A stretch of 64,000 bases of DNA, taken from positions 2,480,001-2,544,000 of the forward strand of contig NZ_AP027742.1 of assembly GCF_030296775.1 (NCBI RefSeq). The letters are read 5' to 3'. This DNA comes from Claveliimonas bilis (lineage in GTDB: Bacteria > Bacillota > Clostridia > Lachnospirales > Lachnospiraceae). Positions 53,801-60,685 of this stretch are shown piece after piece. Position 1 is the first letter of the stretch, and each line of letters opens with the position of its first letter. Position numbers and translations under genes: made by a program. The notes under the pieces were generated by a model. It was not told where the DNA came from and searched no databases. It saw only the letters and a program-made list of their open reading frames with translations.

Positions 53801-54057
53801 CCATAAAGACTATTCTCACGGCTGAGCCTCGGAATATAGAACTCTCTCTTCTGCTTCTCAGCCTTCTCTTTTATGAATGTCGGAGACGTAAAAATAAAGC
53901 GGAATTCATCCACCTTTTCCAACTGACTCTTCAGTTCTTTGTATGCATACATAGAGAAGCAGGCCGCTGCTATGGAGACTTTGCTTCTTGGTTTTATTTT
54001 CTCTTTTAGGTCATCACGTACCACTTTGGTGATGTTATCAAATATCTCCACAGGCAC
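50821..54057 (-). CDS. SNF2-type helicase with PLD-like N-terminal region
   Basis: A 1078-residue superfamily 2 protein. Residues 1-170 resemble the phospholipase-D-like fold of defence helicases (VSIAAACFSMYAYKEL, FRFIFTSP), but I see no HxK catalytic motif. The helicase has ADSVGLGKTFTALAVIKYY near 275, VVIDESHNFRNG near 360, LMLSATPVNN, and QRFGRIDRIGSRNQYIQLVNFWP near 820 (motif VI). The annotated start is GTG at 54057, very close to GGAGG; another in-frame GTG at 54051 has better spacing. It is the first gene of the operon and probably a DNA translocase. Confidence 0.88.
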   Translation of the reverse strand: MPVEIFDNITKVVRDDLKEKIKPRSKVSIAAACFSMYAYKELKSQLEKVDEFRFIFTSPTFIKEKAEKQKREFYIPRLSRENSLYGTEFEIKLRNEMTQKAIARECADWIRKKATFKSNVTGENMGGFMTVDSPVEQTAYMPINGFTTVDIGCERGNNSYNMVNSMEAPFSTQYMQLFETLWNDKEKIQDVTETIISNISTAYNENSPEFIYFMTLYNVFSEFLDDISEDVLPNDATGFKQSKIWNMLYDFQRDAVLAIINKLEKYNGCILADSVGLGKTFTALAVIKYYENRNKTVLVLCPKKLCENWNTYKDNYVNNPIASDRLNYAVLFHTDLSRSGGVSNGIDLDRLNWGNYDLVVIDESHNFRNGAGTHANTQENRYVKLMDKVIRAGVKTKVLMLSATPVNNRFTDLKNQLALAYEGNSEFINEQLDTKKPIEEIFRQAQKAFNAWSKLEPETRTTDALLRTLDFDFFEVLDSVTIARSRRHIEKYYNTEEIGKFPERLKPISKRPGLTDLNDAINYNEIYEQLMQLTLCIYTPSHYIFPSKMSKYVDLTHNKGNNLTQKGREQGIRRLMSINLLKRLESSVYSFSLTLARIRDLIQDTIDAINQFEKYGKAELDMYEANDNDFDMEDGNTDFFTVGKKVKIDLADMDYKTWRAELRYDADTLELLTLMVADITPEHDLKLQTLFKLLDEKMANPINEGNKKVLIFSAFSDTAEYLYDQVASYMKNNYGLDTAVITGTIDGRTTIKGLKATLNNVLTCFSPISKSRDVLMPGSTEEIDVLIATDCISEGQNLQDCDYLVNYDIHWNPVRIIQRFGRIDRIGSRNQYIQLVNFWPDMTLDDYINLKSRVETRMKISVMTSTGDDDLINPEEKGDLEYRKQQLKRLQDEVVDIEDMSTGISIMDLGLNEFRLDLLEYIKTHEDLAKKPKGLHAVVPATEENPEGVIFVLRNINNNINIDNQNRIHPFYMVYIGIDGEVVCDYLNPKKLLDTVRLLCRGKSEPVLELCGKFNKETDDGRNMKEVSQLLSDAINSIIDVKEESDIDSLFSAGGTSALMSEINGLDDFELICFLVVK

Positions 54058-54106
54058 TGGCCTCCTTCCTTATCCTCGATATATTTCTGCGCCAAACCGC
54101 CCGGAA

Positions 54107-54298
54107 TTACCTCAGCTCGTCCCATTGTTTCAGTTCAATCAAAACTACATTTACATCTTTTCGTTTCCCGTAACGGAATATCAGAAAATCCAATTGTTTG
54201 GATGTCTGTGGGATATTATACTTGATAGCACTCCCTGCATCAGATGGAATTCCCTGATAATTCAGGACTTTATACATATATACCATCCAAAGTATCAC
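54107..54298 (-). pseudogene. Fragment of a DUF2075-type gene
   Basis: A 63-residue frame contains YKVLNYQGIPSDAGSAIKYNIPQTSKQLDFLIF and ends in VVLIELKQWDEL. This looks like an internal piece from the N-terminal region of DUF2075 proteins (nuclease-like domain ahead of an ATPase). Both the usual N-terminal part and the long C-terminal ATPase are missing. It lies directly upstream of the defence operon and marks the edge of an older, lost defence gene. Confidence 0.6.
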
Positions 54299-54687
54299 AC
54301 AGCGGTAATACTTAATCTCACTTTAGCGCAATAATATATGCAATTTATTTACGAATTAACTTTTCTATAATTATATATTATTTTCGCTTTTTCTTCAATT
54401 TTTCTCTCGAGCTTTAATATAAATTAAATAGCTCTAAAAACAAATAAATCCCAAGTAATCATAACACTATCGCACTTTTATAAATGCTAATCTAAAAGTG
54501 AGCCCCAGAGGCTCACTCTATAGTTGACGAACATACACTTTTTAACACTAATACAAAGTTTGTTGTAAAACATATACAGAACTTGATGCATAAAAGTGCC
54601 ATAGGTGGTTAACCTATGGCATGTAAAATATTTTCTCATTCATACAAGAAACTTTATAGGGCATTATGTCTACAGGAGAAAATTTAA
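54299..54687. other. AT-rich gap with two hairpins
   Basis: No gene seen. GTGAGCC/GGCTCAC (near 54498-54517) and TGCCATAGGT/ACCTATGGCA (near 54597-54622) are perfect hairpins that could end transcription from either side. Confidence 0.55.
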
Positions 54688-54885
54688 ATGATACAGTATA
54701 AAACCAAATGTATGTATGGCTATTCGCTACTCGGCGAACGTCCCCCTCAATTAGATATTAATACAGAATATGTAATCATCGGTCAATCAAAGTTCTTCTC
54801 ACATTGCGTTATTATACAGCGAGCAGATGGGAAAGCCTTTCTTGGAGAAAAACGTTGGATTGTTCCTGAAAATAGCATATACTAA
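54688..54885 (+). CDS. Hypothetical 65-aa protein
   Basis: A short frame on the plus strand with CAGGAG before the ATG. Predicted protein MIQYKTKCMYGYSLLGERPP continues into a beta-rich segment (EYVIIGQSKFFSHCVIIQRADGKAFLGEKRWIVPE). I do not recognise it. Its end overlaps the stop of the GHKL gene by 4 bases in convergent orientation. The composition looks protein-like, but it could be chance; a small regulator or immunity factor is possible. Confidence 0.5.
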   Translation: MIQYKTKCMYGYSLLGERPPQLDINTEYVIIGQSKFFSHCVIIQRADGKAFLGEKRWIVPENSIY

Positions 54886-56855
54886 TCAATCTCCAATTCA
54901 TTGATAAGATCGCTCAATGTTGAAAGATTCTTATTTTGTTCAAGAAAATCGCTGTATAAATTTTGCGCATTTTTTAAAAGTTCATCATAATACATAATCC
55001 GACAATGATATGCTTTTAACGCTTCTTTAGTTGCCTGATATACTTCTTCATCATATTTTTCCCCATCTAGATGACGTCCCAAAAGTACTATAATTTCAAA
55101 AGGTTCTGGCTGATCTAAAGTCGACATTACTTTTTTGGTAGCAGAGAAATATTTATACACTTGGGCAGTTATTTCTTGTGATTTAACCATACGGTTGCCT
55201 TTTTTTAATTCAATAATTAAATGCTCATTAGAGGCTTTTCTATATCGAATATCAAGGCGGGCATCTAATTCCTCTTGGGATAGCCCCGCATCTATAGTTT
55301 TAAATTGAGTTTTAAATGCTTGTTCTACTATTGGAAGTTCTGTTCCTCTATCCCATGAGGGATCCAGCAACCATAAGTTTTTGCTTAAATGCTCCTGTAT
55401 TACTTTTTCAAGACTTCCATCAGACACAACATCTTGCATTTTTTGAATTACAGCCAACCGTTCTTGAACAATTTGATAATACATTGTTGCTTCAATATTA
55501 TCAAGACGTCCTGCGACTTCTATAAATGCCGCAATATTTTCAGCATCAATTTTTTCAAGTTGACTTAATTCATTTTTTAATTTGAAGGATTCAAACGCTA
55601 ATACGCCATGCTTAAAAAGTTCTTTCTTTTCATCTTTCTCAACAGTTAATTGATTAATTTTACCAAACAATTTTTTTGCAGATTTTTTATCGTCACCTTT
55701 TAGCTCGTTGTACCAGTCACTAACAACCACATATTTACATGCCTCGTCAACCCCACTGGTGCTTCTGATTTCTTCCCAATCATTTCGGACAGATGATAGC
55801 GATTTTTTAACAAATTCCTTTAAAACTATATAACGCTCGTCATCTTCAAAAAAATCTTGTCTACTACTTGTGGTTATGTCCGCTTCATCATCTAAATCTA
55901 AGAAATCCGCAGATAATTCGCCAAAAACATATTTAGAATAGAGTGCAGTCGTACCTATTTCAGAAAAAATATCTTCTTTTGCCATTTTACCTCGTACCAT
56001 GATCACTATGCGATTCAAATTTTCATCATCATCGAGCTCTTTGGGTTCTGAACAAGTAGCAATCCATCCTGTAATACGATAAGAATTTTCTCCAACAGTG
56101 ACTGTAGACGGAAGTTCTTTTATCAGTTTAATTTTTTCTGATTTAGTTTGAGATTTTAAATCTTCCCTATAATCATCAGCTCCATTCTCTGGTAGAAACA
56201 TCCAAACACATTGAGCTTTAGATAGATAGTTTCTGTCAGATATACTAATTTCTTCGCCATTTATCGATACTTTAAAATTGTTTTTTGTACCAATAACAGC
56301 AAATCTACGAGCTAAACGTTGTCGTAAATGAGTCGCCAATGTAGCAGTTCTTTTTTTCTTTAGATCACTTAAAACAATTTTAGTGCCGTTTCCATTAAAT
56401 TCTATATCATTTGCAGTTAATTCAACAGGATAATAGGTATCATTGTTTTTAATGGCTTCTTTTAAAGAGTTGGTATCAATCTTAAAACCATTAAGTTCTC
56501 CACCCTTTTTCGAATAAACTTCTACAATATTGGCAATAGAAAATAATGATAATTTCCCAATGCCTTTTCGTCCCATTACTGCTCTATGAAATACTGGAGA
56601 TTCTCCACTTTCACTACGTTTCTGATAGCCTACAGTCAAATATTTATTATTTATATCCGAAAGATTCATTCCATTTCCATTATCTGTAATGGTAATATTA
56701 TTTCCATCAATTTGGATATTGACTTCTGTAGCATCTGCATCCCAAGCATTTGCTACTACTTCTGATAACACAGCCGATGTATTACTGTAAAGATTCAACC
56801 CCAAATGATTTAATACTTGTAAGTTTATAGACATTTGAAATTTTGGTACACTCAT
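54882..56855 (-). CDS. GHKL ATPase with C-terminal nuclease domain (MORC/MutL-like restriction protein)
   Basis: A 657-residue protein. The Bergerat-fold ATPase is at the N-terminus: EVVANAWDADATEV, ITDNGNGMNLSDI and GRKGIGKLSLFSIA. The middle (about 200-480) resembles the second S5-like domain and a helical linker. The C-terminal part has ARLDIRYRKASNEHLIIELKKG, a D...ExK core of a PD-(D/E)XK nuclease. Such ATPase-nucleases next to C5 methyltransferases are described as MutL/MORC-type restriction systems by Iyer and co-workers. It overlaps the methyltransferase gene by 4 bases, so it is likely the restricting partner. Confidence 0.85.
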   Translation of the reverse strand: MSVPKFQMSINLQVLNHLGLNLYSNTSAVLSEVVANAWDADATEVNIQIDGNNITITDNGNGMNLSDINNKYLTVGYQKRSESGESPVFHRAVMGRKGIGKLSLFSIANIVEVYSKKGGELNGFKIDTNSLKEAIKNNDTYYPVELTANDIEFNGNGTKIVLSDLKKKRTATLATHLRQRLARRFAVIGTKNNFKVSINGEEISISDRNYLSKAQCVWMFLPENGADDYREDLKSQTKSEKIKLIKELPSTVTVGENSYRITGWIATCSEPKELDDDENLNRIVIMVRGKMAKEDIFSEIGTTALYSKYVFGELSADFLDLDDEADITTSSRQDFFEDDERYIVLKEFVKKSLSSVRNDWEEIRSTSGVDEACKYVVVSDWYNELKGDDKKSAKKLFGKINQLTVEKDEKKELFKHGVLAFESFKLKNELSQLEKIDAENIAAFIEVAGRLDNIEATMYYQIVQERLAVIQKMQDVVSDGSLEKVIQEHLSKNLWLLDPSWDRGTELPIVEQAFKTQFKTIDAGLSQEELDARLDIRYRKASNEHLIIELKKGNRMVKSQEITAQVYKYFSATKKVMSTLDQPEPFEIIVLLGRHLDGEKYDEEVYQATKEALKAYHCRIMYYDELLKNAQNLYSDFLEQNKNLSTLSDLINELEID

Positions 56856-58060
56856 AACGCCACCTCCGTATGTTCGGAAATATATTCAAAATAAAGCCGA
56901 ATTGCTCGCCGAATCTGCGCTTGAACAGATGGGACAATATTTTGGAAAGAATCTTCTTGTCGTAATTTTTTTAGATAGCATTCACAATCATAAGTACCAA
57001 AGTCTAAAATACGTTTAGATCTTCCGATTCTAGAGAGTGTATCGCCAGCAACTTTCGACGAAAGCTTCTTCTCATCTTTAAGCCAATCTATAAATCGCAA
57101 ATTATATAAATCAATGTCCCCGTTAATAAAGCGCATTAGACAAGTAGCGACATAATTAGCAAGTTTAACTGGGACTGCGTTTCCAATCATTTGTTCAGTT
57201 GACGCAGATGAATCATCCCAAATAAAATTCCAAGGAAATGTTTGTATAAGAGAACGTTCTAAGGCAGATAAATTACGTATCTCTTTTGGATCGCATAAAT
57301 CTCCCATATGTTTTTTATAATTCCCTGGTTTAGGACGATTGACTCCTCTTATAGTTGGAGACGGCTCATCAACAGAAAATATACCTCGCCGTTTATATGA
57401 ACGAGGATGTCGATAATAATATTCAATTGGTAATTCATATTTTTCCTGTTCAAAATATTCTCGCACCGTCAAAGGAAATATCGATTGATTTGTAGAAAGT
57501 AATCCATCTAAAAAACTATCTTGACCATTTTTATGCCCAATACAAAAAAAACGTTTCCTCTTTTGTGGAACTCCACAAAAACTCGCATCAAGAACTTTTT
57601 CTGTCAAACCATAGCCAGCTACTTTGAATATTTTACGAGCCTTTTTATAAGCTTCACTATTGTAGGCACGTTCAACATTTTCCATTACAAAATATTGAGG
57701 TAAGATTTCACTAATAATTTTTGCAAATGCAACAGTCAAATTTGCACGATCTCCTTCAATTCGGTTACCTGCACCCGAAAAGTCTTGACAAGGTGGTCCC
57801 CCTATTATAATGTCTGGATTATATTTTGAAATAATTTTGACGGAAAGTTCTACATCAGAAAGATCAACATCTTCAACCGGATGAGAAAAATTATTTTTAT
57901 AGCAAGATATTGCAGCATTCCAATGTTCAAATCCAGCTAAAATATTAAAACCAGCTTCTTGAAACCCTAATGACATCCCACCACAGCCACAAAACAAATC
58001 TACAATAGTAATGTCAACCTCCCCCTTTCCAGCAAATATTTTAGCCTTTAATTGTACCAT
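56852..58060 (-). CDS. C5-cytosine DNA methyltransferase
   Basis: Methylates cytosine C5 at a specific site. Motif I DLFCGCGGMSLGF, motif IV GGPPCQDFSGAGNR with the catalytic Cys, ENV of motif VI, FCGVPQKRKRFFCIG of motif VIII, a target-recognition region (about 220-270) and GNAVPVKLA of motif X are all present. The ATG at 58060 has no ribosome site, but GGGGGAGG lies five bases before an in-frame ATT at 58012, immediately ahead of the usual start of such enzymes. The real start may therefore be that ATT codon. The C-terminal 100 residues form an unusual extension after motif X. Confidence 0.93.
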   Translation of the reverse strand: MVQLKAKIFAGKGEVDITIVDLFCGCGGMSLGFQEAGFNILAGFEHWNAAISCYKNNFSHPVEDVDLSDVELSVKIISKYNPDIIIGGPPCQDFSGAGNRIEGDRANLTVAFAKIISEILPQYFVMENVERAYNSEAYKKARKIFKVAGYGLTEKVLDASFCGVPQKRKRFFCIGHKNGQDSFLDGLLSTNQSIFPLTVREYFEQEKYELPIEYYYRHPRSYKRRGIFSVDEPSPTIRGVNRPKPGNYKKHMGDLCDPKEIRNLSALERSLIQTFPWNFIWDDSSASTEQMIGNAVPVKLANYVATCLMRFINGDIDLYNLRFIDWLKDEKKLSSKVAGDTLSRIGRSKRILDFGTYDCECYLKKLRQEDSFQNIVPSVQAQIRRAIRLYFEYISEHTEVAL

Positions 58061-58090
58061 AAAAAATCTATAAAAGCAATTAAATTTATA

Positions 58091-58120
58091 GTTTTATTTA
58101 TTATGTAGTATTACTTTCAA
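58091..58120 (-). promoter_or_regulatory. Promoter of the methyltransferase-GHKL operon with operator-like repeat
   Basis: TTGAAA and TAAAAC with an 18-base spacer on the minus strand. The spacer begins G-TAATACTACA; the same word lies at the same place in the promoter of the unknown cassette (60096-60150). Confidence 0.5.
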
Positions 58121-58201
58121 CAACATTAACTTTATTCTATCAGAATATCATTAAAAGTACTAGTGTTATTCTTCATCCCTATTTAAAATAATAGACATTA
58201 T

Positions 58202-58340
58202 TTTGCTACACTATTTTCTTTCAAAATGACAATTTTTTGACGCTCCCATGCCTAAATTCAGAACCTGAAAAAGCCTTGAAAGCAAGGATTTATTGGCTCT
58301 AACACCACAGGATAAAACCACTCCGAACGAGCCAAGAGTT
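58202..58340. repeat. Relic element end, homologous to the true right end
   Basis: This stretch aligns over about 135 bases with 60510-60650: a TACAC-AT arm word, TTTCAAAATGACAATTTTTTGACGC, AAGCCTTG, GGCTCTAACACCACAGGATAAAACCAC and CGAACGAGCCAAGAG. Identity is roughly three quarters by eye. After CCAAGAG the core is lost. It therefore resembles an older attachment end just beyond the methyltransferase operon. Confidence 0.75.
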
Positions 58341-58358
58341 TATGTGTCACTCCGTTAT

Positions 58359-59135
58359 TTAGTCATCATTTGGTAAATACCAGCCGTGTTCTCTGTGAGG
58401 CAAGTTGAGAGGAAATCTACTGGCAATTGCATTGACAACATCAATGCGCTTGAGGTCGAGCTGTAAATACTCGTCAGAATCATAGTCCAGCTTATCAAGT
58501 TCTACTCTCATTTCATCCTCTACAGAACGTAGTTCATCTTCCGATGCTGTTTCCATCCAATAATCTGTTACGTGGTTAAATCTCATCCCATTTCCTTTTT
58601 CGTCATCATCACGTCCAGGCATCGGTGAATATTCTGTATCACTATCCTCATCGGACTGAGAGGTTAAAAACACTGCCCCTGCTACTACAGCCACAACACC
58701 AATTGCTTTACCTGCTGTAACCAACCGTTCCTTAGCCTTCCTTCTTCTTTCTTGAATGCAATCTTCACAGAGTGTTGCTCCAGGGGCTGATATGGCCTTA
58801 CCACACTTAGAACATATTCCTTTGATATTATCGAATGTCGTGTCATTCTCGTATCCGCATTCTGTACAGATATGCTTGCTTGCACCACAGTCAAATCCTT
58901 CTTGATTGTTCAGATAGGTCTTGCACTCATCACAGAACCAGAACACATAATCATCCTCAAACTCATCTGCTGAGAGTTGATAGCCACATTTTTCACAAGT
59001 CCACATGGTGGATTTTGTGTTGATAGTCATTTTTCCGTTTTGGCAAGCTGGACAAAACATCCACTTCTTGATTTTTCTTATGTAAGCATAGTTCAACCGA
59101 TTGGCAATTCTTTTCTTCTTTTTATCCTTATGCAT
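58359..59135 (-). CDS. Multi-zinc-ribbon protein with one membrane segment
   Basis: A 258-residue protein of unknown function. A basic N-terminus is followed by several Cys pairs (FCPACQNG, CEKCGY, CDECKTY, CTECGY, CSKCGK, CEDC), giving three or four zinc ribbons in residues 25-140. One hydrophobic helix, AIGVVAVVAGAVFL, is near 152. A conserved-looking acidic C-terminus ends LNLPHREHGWYLPNDD. I chose the ATG at 59135 because GGAGATAAG precedes it. It is the third gene of the cassette, 13 bases after the second. Confidence 0.8.
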   Translation of the reverse strand: MHKDKKKKRIANRLNYAYIRKIKKWMFCPACQNGKMTINTKSTMWTCEKCGYQLSADEFEDDYVFWFCDECKTYLNNQEGFDCGASKHICTECGYENDTTFDNIKGICSKCGKAISAPGATLCEDCIQERRRKAKERLVTAGKAIGVVAVVAGAVFLTSQSDEDSDTEYSPMPGRDDDEKGNGMRFNHVTDYWMETASEDELRSVEDEMRVELDKLDYDSDEYLQLDLKRIDVVNAIASRFPLNLPHREHGWYLPNDD

Positions 59136-59148
59136 CTTATCTCCTTTA

Positions 59149-59610
59149 TCAAGCAACACACTTTGCGTAGGTGTCTACTATGGTTTGATTAGGAAGCAGT
59201 TCTATTCCGAGAGCTACAGCTTCTGTCGCTTTTTCTGCAGAATGATGTCTTCCTACTGCCATTGTTCTAATGTGTCTACTTACATCAAACTTCTCAGTTG
59301 GAGAAGTATATTTTCTTGTAGGCATCACCGTCTCTAACACTGAAGTATCCGGTAAAGCAACCTGTTCCTCAATGGGAACCTTTTTGACGCATTCTTCGAG
59401 CGAGTCCCATAAGGTCTCAAGTGCATCCTTGCTCTTAAGTCGTAGAATTATGCCGATTATCGTAGTGAGTCCAGCACCCGCTAAAATCAACTGTTTTTTA
59501 TGAGTTTTCACCCAAATGATAAAACCCTTCTTATTTTCCGGCATTTTATCCGTGTTCTGCTCCATCTGATAAGTTTCTTCAAGAGTAATCTGTTTAATAT
59601 TCTCACTCAT
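59149..59610 (-). CDS. Single-membrane-helix protein of the unknown cassette
   Basis: A 153-residue protein: an acidic N-terminus, a basic stretch, one membrane helix (QLILAGAGLTTIIGIILRL near 47-65), and a soluble C-terminus with SRHIRTMAVGRHHSAEKATEAVALGIELLPNQTI. I do not recognise a domain. I chose the ATG at 59610 because GGAGGATGCAC precedes it; it overlaps the first gene by 8 bases, so the three genes are coupled. Confidence 0.75.
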   Translation of the reverse strand: MSENIKQITLEETYQMEQNTDKMPENKKGFIIWVKTHKKQLILAGAGLTTIIGIILRLKSKDALETLWDSLEECVKKVPIEEQVALPDTSVLETVMPTRKYTSPTEKFDVSRHIRTMAVGRHHSAEKATEAVALGIELLPNQTIVDTYAKCVA

Positions 59611-60070
59611 GTGCATCCTCCTTCTCATTTGAAAGACTTTCTATCAACTTCTGAAACTCCGTTATTTGTGTTTCATCGGCTTGTATCTGTTTCCGCAACT
59701 GATGGATGGCGGACTCTTTGCTTTTGATAGCATCTTGACACTTCTGAATTTCGCTTTGGAGGAACAAAATAACATCCTGCGTCGAGATTCTGGCTTTCTT
59801 TAATTGCTCCGAATCAATTAACTTTTGTGCAATCAAGCCACCTACCATAACTGTTGGCAATACAGCGGCTCCTATCAAAGAAGTTTTGGCCATGGCTGCA
59901 TACTTAGGAGAGGTCTTTAAAAATTCTCTAAGAGCTGCTTCATAAACGATGTGACCGCCCTTTTTTGACTCTATGGTTGCATCGAGTTTTTTGTCACGAA
60001 TCCAACGACGAACTGTTTCCGGATTGGTATTTAGCATTTCAGAAATTTCTTTTACAGTATAAGTTTTCAT
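59603..60070 (-). CDS. HTH protein with membrane helix and coiled coil (first gene of the unknown cassette)
   Basis: A 155-residue protein. Residues 1-45 form a MerR/excisionase-like HTH (YTVKEISEMLNTNPETVRRWIRDKKL). Residues 60-80 are a hydrophobic helix (SLIGAAVLPTVMVGGLIAQ), and 85-150 a coiled coil rich in Gln, Lys and Glu. A membrane-tethered DNA-binding protein is suggested. GGAGGGCAAGC precedes the ATG at 60070. Its HTH probably binds the repeated TTAATRCTACA words in its own promoter. Confidence 0.8.
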   Translation of the reverse strand: MKTYTVKEISEMLNTNPETVRRWIRDKKLDATIESKKGGHIVYEAALREFLKTSPKYAAMAKTSLIGAAVLPTVMVGGLIAQKLIDSEQLKKARISTQDVILFLQSEIQKCQDAIKSKESAIHQLRKQIQADETQITEFQKLIESLSNEKEDAHE

Positions 60071-60095
60071 GCTTGCCCTCCTGTCTAAGAGCATG

Positions 60096-60150
60096 ATAAC
60101 ACAATATTGTAGCATTAACAAGCAAATGTAGTATTAAAATGTAGTATTAA
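60096..60150 (-). promoter_or_regulatory. Promoter and triple operator-like repeat of the unknown cassette
   Basis: TTGCTT and TGTTAT with an 18-base spacer. Three copies of TTAATRCTACA (minus strand) lie at 60109-60119, 60127-60137 and 60140-60150; the first fills the spacer right after the -35 box. Confidence 0.6.
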
Positions 60151-60505
60151 TATGCTTTTTTATATTTCACACAAAAGTAAACTCCTTCCCCCCAACGGAT
60201 CAAGAAAAGAGAATTGCTAATTATTTTTGATTTGATCCAAAACCTAGAGAAAATGTTTGCCAATAGCCTCTGCATCATAATTATTAATTTCACAAACAAA
60301 CAGTAATCTATACAAAGTAAACAATCAGCCATTACCTCTGCTGAACAGTTCATATTCTTGAAAATGTTTCATCATATATTGATTCTAAAAATCAACTCGT
60401 TCTCTGCCAAATACGAAAATCACATTTATCTTAATTCTATCAAATCCTGGTACTATTCTTTATCACTTATTTTTCACGCCTCACTCGATGGTCCACGCCA
60501 ATTTT

Positions 60506-60645
60506 ACTACACCATTTACTACACCATTTTTTCAAAAAATGACGATTTTTGACGCATCCAGATAAAAAGTAAGAACCCGCAAAAGCCTTGTAAAATAAGG
60601 CTTTACGGGCTCTGACACCACAGGACAAAACCACCCCAAACGAGC
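60506..60645. other. Right arm of the element
   Basis: Two ACTACACCAT words (60506, 60518) are followed by a small hairpin AAAGCCTT/AAGGCTTT and the conserved CTGACACCACAGG block up to the core. Between 60151 and 60505 I see no gene; a weak 68-codon frame is not convincing. Confidence 0.65.
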
Positions 60646-60685
60646 CAAGAGGTGAGTGCTAATTCATTTAAATTGCCTTAAAGTC
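60646..60685. repeat. attR core: right copy of the 40-bp direct repeat
   Basis: Identical to 33503-33542. It includes the stop codon and last codons of the DUF5107 gene, so integration kept that reading frame intact. It also holds an unpaired CIRCE half site GAGTGCTAA. Confidence 0.9.

Larger units (their letters stand above)
33503..60685. mobile_element. 27.1-kb integrated mobilizable element carrying defence genes
   Basis: The limits are the 40-bp direct repeats. From left to right it holds an IS30-type insertion, integrase, Xis, helicase loader, RepA_N-type initiator with iterons, MobC with a candidate oriT, a regulator, a six-gene restriction/helicase operon, a methyltransferase-GHKL pair and a three-gene unknown cassette. 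Integrase arm-like repeats (ACTACACCAT) occur near both ends. There are no type IV secretion genes and no recognisable relaxase, so it is a mobilizable element or a decayed one rather than a self-transmissible ICE. The target is the 3' end of the DUF5107 gene, next to the clpB promoter. The right half is clearly more AT-rich than the chromosome. Confidence 0.85.

Noticed and set aside
41237-54057. DISARM or BREX identity for the six-gene operon
   Set aside because: No DUF1998 (DrmB) partner, no PglZ, BrxC or Lon-like protein is present, so neither name fits.
60147-60353. 68-codon minus-strand frame between the cassette promoter and the right end
   Set aside because: No ribosome site and no recognisable features; AT-rich intergenic composition.
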